Below are positions 42,225 through 49,505 of a DNA stretch of 64,000 bases, piece after piece. Location: NCBI RefSeq assembly GCF_000429905.1, contig NZ_AUCT01000007.1, positions 206,187 to 270,186 on the forward strand, given 5' to 3'. The position numbers were made by a program, and so were the translations under genes. The stretch's first letter is position 1; the number at the start of each line of letters is the position of its first letter. This stretch comes from Desulfatibacillum aliphaticivorans DSM 15576. GTDB taxonomy: Bacteria > Desulfobacterota > Desulfobacteria > Desulfobacterales > Desulfatibacillaceae. The notes beneath the pieces were generated by a model, which was not told the origin of the DNA, did no database searches, and saw only the letters and a list, made by a program, of their open reading frames with translations.

Positions 42225-44855
42225 TCAGCCGGTCTTATCCCAGGCCCCTTTCACCTGAACCTGCTCCAGTTTGGCTTTGGCCGCCTTAGCCCAGACATTT
42301 TCGCCGGACTGGACCAAAGACTCCAGTATTTCCGTCGCCCTGGCCGCCTCGCCTAAAGAGGCGTAACAACGGGCCAGCTTGAATTCCAAAGCAGGATAGG
42401 AGTTGGGGCCTCCGGACAGTTCCAAGGCCTGTTCAAAATGCTCTACGGCCTTGCTTGTCAGCTCCATTTCCTCGTATAAGTCGCCGATGCCTTCCTGAAT
42501 ATCCACGGCCGCCTGGGTGTTGGGGGGATCGCTTTTCATTACAAGATCCACGGCCTTGTTGAAGGCTTCTACGGCGTCTTGATATTCGCCTTTATTTTTC
42601 AACAATTTGGCATATTGAAACATAAGGTTAAAATCATCGCTGTATTGAGTCCCGGGGCGCAGGCAGACGCGAAGAGCCTGAATGGCGGGATCGGTCTCCC
42701 CGCGTTCCAGATAAATATCCGCCAACTGATGATAGGCTTCCACAAACCGGGGTTCGCCCGGATATTGCAGGACAAAGGTTTCAAAAAGCCTGCGGGCGTT
42801 TTCGATTTCTCCGACCTTTTTGTTGCAATCCGCCATGATGAACATGATATCGGCGGGCTTGGGATCGTCATAAAACCGGGAGACCTTTTCCAGTTGGGTC
42901 AAGGCCCAGGAGCACATTCCCGTCTCCCTGTACGCGTTGGCTACGATGAACATAAGCTGGGGCATTTCTTCAAAGGGAACCACGTCCCGAACCTTGTCAT
43001 AGTATTCCACAATATGGGCGAAATCTTTTTCCCTGTGATCCCTTGTAAAAATTGCCTCCAAAGAGGCCAGAAGAGCCTCCCGCACGTCGTCATGGAGCTT
43101 GGTGAATGGATGGCGGGCAAGCAGGCCCAACAGAATGGAAACCGAGTCCTCGTATCTTTTTTCATCATGGGCCAGGCGGGCCAATTTGATCATGGACACC
43201 TGAGCCAGGGGATGGTCGGGATTATTGCGGACGATTTCCTGGTGGATGTCTTTGGGCGTCTTGTCCTCCATGATGTCCGAATCAGGATTTTCGTCAATAT
43301 AATCCGCCAGGCGCACAAGGCTTATCAGCCTTCCGTCGCTTCCGGGAAAATTGCTGACCACCATCTTATAAATCATGGCGGCCTTATCCTGCATGCCTTG
43401 GTCCTTGAAGGAATCCCCGATTTGGGTGAACAGGATGTCTTTATCCGGGGTGTCGGGAAAGGTGTTCACCGTTTGAAAGAACAACTCCCTGGCCTTTGGA
43501 TTAGCCTTTAATTGGTAGTAGTTTTCCCCCATATATCGGGAGAAGTCGGGATATATGAACCGGGCCTGAGGTTCCTTTTTTTCTATTTCCTGAAGCATTT
43601 CCAGAGACTTTTTATAAGCTCTCTCCTCGTGCATGACTTTGGCTTTTTCCAGGAGGGTCGCTTCCACGTATTCGGAGTCGGGGTAGTAGCCTAAAAGCAT
43701 GTCAAAGACGCCCAGGGCCAGGTCCTTTTGCCCGTTGGCCAGTAAGGCCTGACCGCGCAAAAGCATAAAATCCGGGCTCATGGCCCGGTCCTTATATTTA
43801 TCCCAGACCAAGTCGGCATAGGCCGCCGCCTCGGGATAATTGCCTACTTTTTTGTACATCTGCACCAGATAAACAATGGCCTGGGGCGCAAAGCGGGAAT
43901 TGGGGAACTGTTTAACGGCGCGGCGATATTTTTCGGCCACGTCCACAAACCGCTTTGTAAGGTTTGCGCCGTACAATCCGTGATAGGCCCTGGCCGTCAG
44001 AAAGATCGCCGGTTCCAATTTTTCGGAAAGAGGATAGCTCTGCTCCAAGATTGAAAAGTCTCGAATGGCGTCCTGCCACTGGCCGGTTTTGTATTCCTCC
44101 ACGGCCTTGGAGAAAAGATCCTGGTCGGGAGTTCCCGAACCGTTGGCCTCGCTCAACAAAGGGCCGTCGTAGGAAAAGTCATGCCCCGCCGTGGCCGGGT
44201 TCAAAGGCCGCTTGATGGGATAGCGCGAATCCCCCGGCGGCTTGACCACAGGAGGAGGCGTTTCCTCAATCTTGACCGGTTCGGGCGGTGGTTCGGGCTT
44301 GGGAGCTGATTCCGGCCTGATAATTGTCGGCCTGCCCTCGATATCATAGCGGCCGTTGGTTATAACCGTCCCTCCGGTGGATGTCAGGGGCGCCGCCGGC
44401 GGCTTTACGGCAGGCGGCGCAGGCGCGGCGGCGGCGGGTTTTGGCGCCGAAGGCGCAGGGGCGTTTCCCGCCATTTCCAAAGTCAGCCTGGTTTTCGCCT
44501 TATTGAGGGAATAATCCAGCGTGACGGCCGGTTCTTTGAGCAGCGCTAAAATGGAAACCACGTCCTGGCGCTTTTGGGAAACGGACAGATCCTTAATCAG
44601 GGAGTCCTTGGCCCAAAAGGGCTTGTTGGCGCCCGGCCCCAGAGAGGAGTTTTGAAAGGCCAAAAGCACTTCGTTTTTAGAAAGCCTGATTACCGTGTAC
44701 GAGGACGGGTCGGACAGGGAAACGAGCATTTGCGTTTTGCCGTCAACGAGCCGAGCTTCCACTTTGCGGACCTGCCCCTGAGCCAGGCTGGAAGAAGCCA
44801 GGGCGAAGAACGCCAGAATCAGTAAGCAGCCTTTTTTTAGTTTGAAATTTTGCAT
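42225..44855 (-). CDS. Large periplasmic AMIN-domain and TPR-repeat protein in the flagellar locus
   Basis: An 876-residue exported protein. The start at 44855 gives a Sec signal, MQNFKLKKGCLLILAFFALA, cleaved near SSSLAQGQ; an upstream ATG at 44924 is also possible, but the frame's first ATG at 44990 lies upstream of the promoter. Residues 25-115 look like an AMIN domain (VRKVEARLVDGKTQMLVSLS, LSVSQKRQDVVSILALLKEP), which in other proteins binds peptidoglycan. A proline- and alanine-rich linker of about 100 residues follows, then some 15 helical TPR-like repeats to the end (for example ALFELAAYADLVWDKY-like pairs and VEHFEQALELSGGPNSYPAL). It lies 81 bases before the sigma54 activator gene and is probably co-transcribed with it. 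A role in flagellar assembly or placement at the cell wall is a hypothesis. Confidence 0.83.
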   Translation of the reverse strand: MQNFKLKKGCLLILAFFALASSSLAQGQVRKVEARLVDGKTQMLVSLSDPSSYTVIRLSKNEVLLAFQNSSLGPGANKPFWAKDSLIKDLSVSQKRQDVVSILALLKEPAVTLDYSLNKAKTRLTLEMAGNAPAPSAPKPAAAAPAPPAVKPPAAPLTSTGGTVITNGRYDIEGRPTIIRPESAPKPEPPPEPVKIEETPPPVVKPPGDSRYPIKRPLNPATAGHDFSYDGPLLSEANGSGTPDQDLFSKAVEEYKTGQWQDAIRDFSILEQSYPLSEKLEPAIFLTARAYHGLYGANLTKRFVDVAEKYRRAVKQFPNSRFAPQAIVYLVQMYKKVGNYPEAAAYADLVWDKYKDRAMSPDFMLLRGQALLANGQKDLALGVFDMLLGYYPDSEYVEATLLEKAKVMHEERAYKKSLEMLQEIEKKEPQARFIYPDFSRYMGENYYQLKANPKARELFFQTVNTFPDTPDKDILFTQIGDSFKDQGMQDKAAMIYKMVVSNFPGSDGRLISLVRLADYIDENPDSDIMEDKTPKDIHQEIVRNNPDHPLAQVSMIKLARLAHDEKRYEDSVSILLGLLARHPFTKLHDDVREALLASLEAIFTRDHREKDFAHIVEYYDKVRDVVPFEEMPQLMFIVANAYRETGMCSWALTQLEKVSRFYDDPKPADIMFIMADCNKKVGEIENARRLFETFVLQYPGEPRFVEAYHQLADIYLERGETDPAIQALRVCLRPGTQYSDDFNLMFQYAKLLKNKGEYQDAVEAFNKAVDLVMKSDPPNTQAAVDIQEGIGDLYEEMELTSKAVEHFEQALELSGGPNSYPALEFKLARCYASLGEAARATEILESLVQSGENVWAKAAKAKLEQVQVKGAWDKTG

Positions 44856-44959
44856 AAAACGACAGTCGCACCGGCCTTGAGTTTTCCGCCTCACTAAGCC
44901 TGCCAGGAAAATCCGTAACGGCATGCAGCCAGAGGCTTGGTCTAGTGCACAGGTAATAA

Positions 44960-44976
44960 GGCAAGGAATGTGCCAC
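44960..44976 (-). promoter_or_regulatory. Sigma54 promoter of the AMIN/TPR gene
   Basis: Minus-strand TGGCACATTCCTTGCCT matches the TGGCAC-N5-TTGC consensus exactly, with GG (44973-44974) and GC (44961-44962) ten bases apart. Transcription would start near 44949, about 95 bases before the chosen start codon. Confidence 0.8.
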
Positions 44977-45039
44977 GGATTAGGGGCCAAGAAAAATCAG
45001 AATAACAAACTGAAATAATGGGAGAAACAAGGGAGAAAA

Positions 45040-45079
45040 AGTTAAGAAAAAAGAATGGAGGCGTGAATCAACGCCTCCA
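45040..45079 (-). terminator. Rho-independent terminator of the sigma54 response regulator gene
   Basis: TGGAGGCGT (45056-45064) pairs perfectly with ACGCCTCCA (45071-45079), loop of six, and on the minus strand is followed by TTCTTTTTTCTTAAC. It lies about 78 bases past the stop codon at 45157 and separates this gene from the AMIN/TPR transcription unit. Confidence 0.85.
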
Positions 45080-45156
45080 TGACGGGTGCAGGACGATTTG
45101 TCGTCATATTTTTGACAAAGGAAAACTGGCGGCGAGAGGCCGCCGTTGCAAGCCCT

Positions 45157-46551
45157 TTAGTTGGGCCCCCGGATATTTTTCCGCTTCATCTTCTCCACCA
45201 GAGTGGTCCGGTTGATATGGAGCAGCTTGGCGGCCTGGGTCTTGACCCAGTTGGCTTCTTCAAGGGCCTGGACGATAAGGTTCTTCTCGTACTCTTCCAC
45301 GGCGTGGTCAAAGCGTATGCCGCCGGAGGGGAGTTTGAGGCCCGCCTCGGGCTCCTTGGAATCCAGGCCGAGGATGGTTGCCGGAAGGTCTTCCTTGTCG
45401 ATGGTGTCTCCGCTGGAAAGGATGAGAACGCGTTCCACCACGTTTTCCAGCTCCCGCACATTGCCCGGCCAGTGGTGGCCCATGAGGGCGTTCATGGCGG
45501 CTTGGCTGATGCGTTTGACGGGTCTTTCCTTTTCGGCGGCCAGTTTGTTGATAAAGAAGTCGATGAGCAGGGGAATGTCGGACTTTCTATCCCTGAGAGG
45601 CGGCACCTCGATGGGGATGACGTTCAACCGATAATAGAGGTCTTCCCTGAATTCCTTTTTTTCCACCGCTTCCATCAAGTCCTTGTTGGTGGCGGCCAGA
45701 ATTCTGATGTCCACGTGCATGGTGCGGGTGCTGCCGATGCGTTCAAAAGCCTGCTCCTGGATCACCCGAAGGAGCTTGACCTGGAGATTGGGGCTCATGT
45801 CGCCTATTTCATCCAGGAAGATGGTTCCGCCGTTGGCCACCTCAAAGCGGCCTATGCGGGTTTTATGGGCGCCGGTGAAAGCGCCTTTTTCATGTCCGAA
45901 CAATTCACTTTCCAAAAGCTCTTCGGGAATGGCGCCGCAGTTGATGATCACCATGGGATCGTCCCGCCGGGGGCTGTTGTAATGGATGGCCCGGGCGATA
46001 AGCTCCTTGCCGGTTCCGGATTCGCCGGTGATCAGGACCGTGCTGTCGGTGTCGGCGACTTTTTCAATCAGCTCGAAAACCCGCTGGATCTGAGGGCTGT
46101 CGCCCACAAAGTTTTCAAAGCGGTATTTCTTTTTGAGCTGTTTTTTCAGGATGGTGTTTTCCCGCTCCAGGCGTTTGAATTTAATGGCCGTGGAAACGGA
46201 GTGCAGCAATTCGTCGAACTTAACGGGCTTGGTGATGTAGTCAAAAGCGCCCATTTTGATGGCTTCCACGGAATTGCGGATGCTGCCGAAGCCGGTGAGG
46301 ACCAGGCACTGGGTGTCCTGAGAGTGTTTTTGCAGATGCTTAAGCACGCCCATTCCGTCCATGCCGGGCATGTTCAGGTCGGTGACCACCACGTCAAAAA
46401 ACTGTTTATCCAGTTCGGCGACGGCTTCAGCGCCATCCGTCGCTGTATGGGTGCGATAACCGGCATCTGAAAGGACCTCGGTCAATGTGGCAAGAACGCC
46501 GGGGTCGTCGTCAACCAACAGGATTTTTTCCATTTTCTTTTTTGTGGCCAT
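45157..46551 (-). CDS. Sigma54-dependent response regulator (NtrC/AtoC family)
   Basis: A 464-residue three-domain regulator. The receiver is canonical, with acidic pair Asp14-Asp15 and acceptor Asp58 in VVVTDLNMPGMDG, and the switch Thr and Lys in VLTGFGS and YITKPVK. The AAA+ domain has GESGTGKELIARAIHYNS, HEKGAFTGAHKTR and GGTIFLDEIGDMSP. The C-terminal Fis-like HTH reads LHINRTTLVEKMKRKN. No partner histidine kinase is adjacent. It is monocistronic, upstream of the AMIN/TPR gene and the pseudo-receiver activator, so it may sit above them in the flagellar cascade (inference). ATG at 46551 or the seventh codon could be the start. Confidence 0.93.
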   Translation of the reverse strand: MATKKKMEKILLVDDDPGVLATLTEVLSDAGYRTHTATDGAEAVAELDKQFFDVVVTDLNMPGMDGMGVLKHLQKHSQDTQCLVLTGFGSIRNSVEAIKMGAFDYITKPVKFDELLHSVSTAIKFKRLERENTILKKQLKKKYRFENFVGDSPQIQRVFELIEKVADTDSTVLITGESGTGKELIARAIHYNSPRRDDPMVIINCGAIPEELLESELFGHEKGAFTGAHKTRIGRFEVANGGTIFLDEIGDMSPNLQVKLLRVIQEQAFERIGSTRTMHVDIRILAATNKDLMEAVEKKEFREDLYYRLNVIPIEVPPLRDRKSDIPLLIDFFINKLAAEKERPVKRISQAAMNALMGHHWPGNVRELENVVERVLILSSGDTIDKEDLPATILGLDSKEPEAGLKLPSGGIRFDHAVEEYEKNLIVQALEEANWVKTQAAKLLHINRTTLVEKMKRKNIRGPN

Positions 46552-46743
46552 GGCAGGATTTTTTCTGGTCCTGGTGAAGGGAATTTCACCTAACTAAAAT
46601 GAGTTTATTTAAGCCGCCCCGAGAAAATCCGACAAATAAAAACCGACCCATTGGGCGAACTCGTTATTTCTAATGTCCCAGTATATGATAAAATGGGCGG
46701 GAAATCAAGAAAAGGCGCCGATATTAAAGTTTTTTTTTATTCA
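46552..46743. other. Intergenic stretch between a terminator and the sigma54 regulator gene
   Basis: AT-rich sequence with no ORF. It should contain the promoter of the regulator gene at 46551, but no convincing sigma70, sigma28 or sigma54 match was found. Confidence 0.4.
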
Positions 46744-46816
46744 TTAAAAAAGCCCGCATTCGGACGAACCGAAACGGGCTGAAAACAATTGGGCGGGGAA
46801 AAGCCTCCCCCGCCCC
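46744..46816 (-). terminator. Tandem terminator hairpins at the end of the chemotaxis gene run
   Basis: The distal hairpin (46751-46780) has AGCCCG/CGGGCT and TTCGG/CCGAA arms followed on the minus strand by TTTTTTAATG. The proximal one, GGGCGGGG (46791-46798) with CCCCGCCC (46808-46815), has a nine-base loop and weaker T content. Together they end transcription after the gene at 46881. Confidence 0.85.
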
Positions 46817-46880
46817 AAATCATAGGGCATGTTTCCCATCAAACATGACGCATGTTCAGACTATGACTCCGCCTTGGGGA

Positions 46881-47315
46881 TCAGACGTAATCTCCACGGC
46901 GGAACTTGAATGCCTCCACGCTGGCGTATAGAGCCGCCTGATTGACTATTTTGCCCACGCCTTCGTTGGCGTCCACGTGGCTTAGAACACGTTTGGCCGT
47001 CGCGGCTTCCAGCTCCATTTGATTCACCATGGAGTCCATGGACTTGAGCGTGGCGTCCGGATTTTCCAGGGCGGAGGTGTATTGCTCCAGCAGGCCCAGC
47101 AATTTGTCCGCCTGTTGGGCCGCCATCATCTGATAGTCCGGCCCGGCCTGAACCGGCATGGGCGCCCCCAAGGGAGCCGTCTCGGTCGCCTGCGAGGTCT
47201 GGTTCTTCCGGACTTGATCCAGAATGTTGCCGAAGCTGCCGTCCGATGTCCCGGACTTATTCTGCGCCTGTTTGTCCGGCATGAAGTATCCGCCGATCTT
47301 TGTTACGTCAACCAT
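46881..47315 (-). CDS. Unknown protein of the flagellar/chemotaxis locus
   Basis: A 144-residue soluble protein of unrecognised family. It opens MVDVTKIGGYFMPDKQAQNK, has a polar, disordered-looking region with SFGNILDQVRKN, and then two long helices (LLGLLEQYTSALENPDATLK and MVNQMELEAATAKRVLSHVD), ending VEAFKFRRGDYV. The start at 47315 follows AAGGAGAAGGAC; the 31 residues encoded upstream lack support. SFGNIL recalls the SFGSVL start of FliE and of other axial-protein N-termini, but the similarity is short. It follows cheY and precedes the tandem terminator. Confidence 0.75.
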   Translation of the reverse strand: MVDVTKIGGYFMPDKQAQNKSGTSDGSFGNILDQVRKNQTSQATETAPLGAPMPVQAGPDYQMMAAQQADKLLGLLEQYTSALENPDATLKSMDSMVNQMELEAATAKRVLSHVDANEGVGKIVNQAALYASVEAFKFRRGDYV

Positions 47316-47441
47316 GTCCTTCTCCTTCGATAATCGCTTCCCGGAGGTTCCGGCGCCATCGGCCGGATTGGCTCCTCGCGCCCCATGCCGTTCCAGCCTG
47401 CAGCCCAAGCCGAGCCGGAAGAAAGGGGCGTCGCCCCGGAC

Positions 47442-47816
47442 TTATCCCAGGACCTTTTTCAACTTTTCCTTTACGGCGTCTGCGGTAAAGGGTTTGACGA
47501 TATAATTGCTCACTCCTGCCTGGACCGCTTCCACCACTCTGGTTTTTTGCGCCTCGGCGGTGACCATGACAAAAGGCGTTGCTTTCAACTTTTCATCGGC
47601 CCTGACGGCTTTCAAAAGATCCAGGCCCGACATGTTCGGCATATTCCAATCGCAAATAATCAAGTCAACGGGAGCGGCCTGCAATTGTTTGAGGGCCACG
47701 GCCCCGTCTTCCGCTTCCGAAATATTGGTAAAACCGATATCCTTCAGGATGTTTTTTACAATGCGCCGCATGGTGGCAAAGTCATCAACTACAAGCACTT
47801 TCAAATTCGGATCCAT
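47442..47816 (-). CDS. cheY: Chemotaxis response regulator CheY
   Basis: Single-domain receiver, 124 residues from ATG at 47816 (AAAGGAGAG upstream; the longer frame adds 26 unsupported residues). It closely follows the classical CheY pattern: VLVVDDFATMRRIVKNILKD, acceptor Asp in LIICDWNMPNMSGLDLLK, the switch Thr in FVMVTAEAQK and Lys in YIVKPFTADAV. When phosphorylated it should bind the flagellar switch. It lies directly after cheX, which would dephosphorylate it. Confidence 0.96.
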   Translation of the reverse strand: MDPNLKVLVVDDFATMRRIVKNILKDIGFTNISEAEDGAVALKQLQAAPVDLIICDWNMPNMSGLDLLKAVRADEKLKATPFVMVTAEAQKTRVVEAVQAGVSNYIVKPFTADAVKEKLKKVLG

Positions 47817-47893
47817 TGTTTGTTCTCTCCTTTGGAAAAAGTCCACATTCCCGACTTGCCCTTGGCCATCGGTTATGCAAGTTCTGTTCCTCA

Positions 47894-48394
47894 CTACGAG
47901 GGGGACGTAAAATTTCCTTCCGAACAGGTTAAATCGGAAGCGGCGGACCCTTTTAGATGGGCGGAAAAATGGCTGTTTTCCACCTCAAAGAACAGATTCA
48001 AGTCATGTTCGTTTTTGCAGTCTTCCAAATCCATTCCCTTCCTGGCCACGGGTATGTCCGGAGACACTTCCCCCGGAAAGGCGCACTCGTTGATCAGGTT
48101 GCCCATAATGATGTTGGCAGCCTCCCGGAACACGTCTTCCACGTCTTTTTGGGTCAATTCCCTGTCTTCTCCGAACATTGCGCTTGCTATCTTTTCACAT
48201 AACCCGGCGGATCCGGCTATGGTCACTTCCAGTCCGCCGTTTTTCAGGCCCACATTGGCAATGTAGGTTTCGTCTCCCTTGCATTCCGAAGCATCTTTCA
48301 TGCCAACTTCCTGGGGAAACATGAAGTACATCTGTTCAAAAACGGTCAGGACCACTTGTCTGAGAGTTTCCTCGATAAACTTGTCAGGTTCCAT
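47894..48394 (-). CDS. cheX: CheX-family CheY-P phosphatase
   Basis: A 166-residue protein of the CheC/CheX/FliY phosphatase family. The active-site pattern ExxN is seen in DVEDVFREAANIIMGNLINE (about residues 83-102), as in single-site CheX dimers. GGLEVTIAGSAGLCEKIASA is the conserved strand-helix. It lies 77 bases upstream of cheY. The C-terminal 15 residues are polar and probably unstructured. ATG at 48394 follows GGAGGTGCGAGC. Confidence 0.87.
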   Translation of the reverse strand: MEPDKFIEETLRQVVLTVFEQMYFMFPQEVGMKDASECKGDETYIANVGLKNGGLEVTIAGSAGLCEKIASAMFGEDRELTQKDVEDVFREAANIIMGNLINECAFPGEVSPDIPVARKGMDLEDCKNEHDLNLFFEVENSHFSAHLKGSAASDLTCSEGNFTSPS

Positions 48395-48559
48395 GCTCGC
48401 ACCTCCGGTAAGCGTGTAAATGAGCCGAAACCGGGAAAAATATTGGGGTCAAATTTTCCCGGCGGCACTTTTTTCCGTGTTGCGTTCAGAGTGCGGCATT
48501 CTCCGGCCATGAAGCCGGGCTTCAGGACAAAGAAGAATGCCGTCGCAAATTCTGAAATT

Positions 48560-48590
48560 GAGGGGCGTTCGGCGCCCCGGCGTCCATCCT
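48560..48590 (-). terminator. Possible weak terminator or processing hairpin after cheR
   Basis: GGGGCG and CGCCCC arms around TTCGG (about 48564-48580) form a stable hairpin 40-65 bases past the cheR stop; a wider inverted repeat, GGCGTC/GACGCC, brackets the same area. The T tract on the minus strand is poor. Confidence 0.3.
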
Positions 48591-48628
48591 CCCTGGGTTG
48601 AAAAAGACGCCGGGAGCCGAAAGAGGCG

Positions 48629-49465
48629 TCATTTTCGATACAAGGTGGGTTGGACGTAGGTAAAAGGGTGTTCTATGCCCGTCAGGCTTTCGGCGTGGCC
48701 CACAAAAAGGCGTCCGCCCTTTCTCAAGTGCCGGTAAAAGCCGTTGACCAGGGTGTGCTGGGTGGCTTTGTCAAAATAAATCATAACGTTCCGGCACATT
48801 ATCAAATCAAAGGGCTCCAGAAAGGAGGCCTGCTCCATCAGGTTGTGCCGCTTGAAGGTCACCATATTCCTCAAGCGCTCCTTCACCTGATAATATCCGT
48901 CCTGCCTGCCGAAGCCCTTACGGAAATACCGGCGCAACAGGGTGATGGGAATGCCCTGCATCTTGGACTCCGAATAAACGCCGCCGGCGGCCTGCTTCAG
49001 GATGGCCGTGGAGAGGTCCGTCGCCAGAATCTTGGCGTCCAGGTTCGGCGCGCTGCGAAAATACTCGCTGATGCAAATGGCCAGGCTGTATGGCTCCTCT
49101 CCGCTGGAACAGCCCGCGGACCAGCAGCGAATCTTTATCTTTTTCCGGTTCCGTTCAAGAATTTCGGGAAAAACAACCTGCTCCAGGTAATCGAAATGAT
49201 TTTTCTCCCGAAAAAAACTGGTCTTGTTGGTGGTGAGCGCATCCAGCATCCTCACCAGTTCAACGCCCTCCTGCTCGTTGCGCAGAAGGTCGAAATACTC
49301 TTCAAAACTTTGACACCCCGTCGCCCGTAAACGCCTTCCCAACCGGGCCTTGACCAGTTCCTTTTTTCCTTGGTGCAGATTGATGCCGCTTTTGGCGTAC
49401 ACCAAGGTGCTGATGCGTTTAAAATCGTTGTCAGTCAGTTCAAGCGTCAAGATCGTTCCCCCCAA
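48629..49465 (-). CDS. cheR: Chemotaxis protein methyltransferase CheR
   Basis: Transfers methyl groups from SAM to receptor glutamates. It has 278 residues. No ATG opens the frame; TTG at 49465 is preceded by GGAGGAGGG at good spacing and is taken as the start. Motifs are LTDNDFKRISTLVYAKSGIN, the SAM-binding IKIRCWSAGCSSGEEPYSLA and ILATDLSTAILKQA, and FDLIMCRNVMIYFDKATQH with the terminal GGRLFVGHAESLTGI. It is 40 bases after cheA. Confidence 0.96.
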   Translation of the reverse strand: MGGTILTLELTDNDFKRISTLVYAKSGINLHQGKKELVKARLGRRLRATGCQSFEEYFDLLRNEQEGVELVRMLDALTTNKTSFFREKNHFDYLEQVVFPEILERNRKKIKIRCWSAGCSSGEEPYSLAICISEYFRSAPNLDAKILATDLSTAILKQAAGGVYSESKMQGIPITLLRRYFRKGFGRQDGYYQVKERLRNMVTFKRHNLMEQASFLEPFDLIMCRNVMIYFDKATQHTLVNGFYRHLRKGGRLFVGHAESLTGIEHPFTYVQPTLYRK

Positions 49466-49505
49466 CCGGTTCCCTCCTCCAGGCAGGGGGAATTGCTCAG
49501 CGGCG

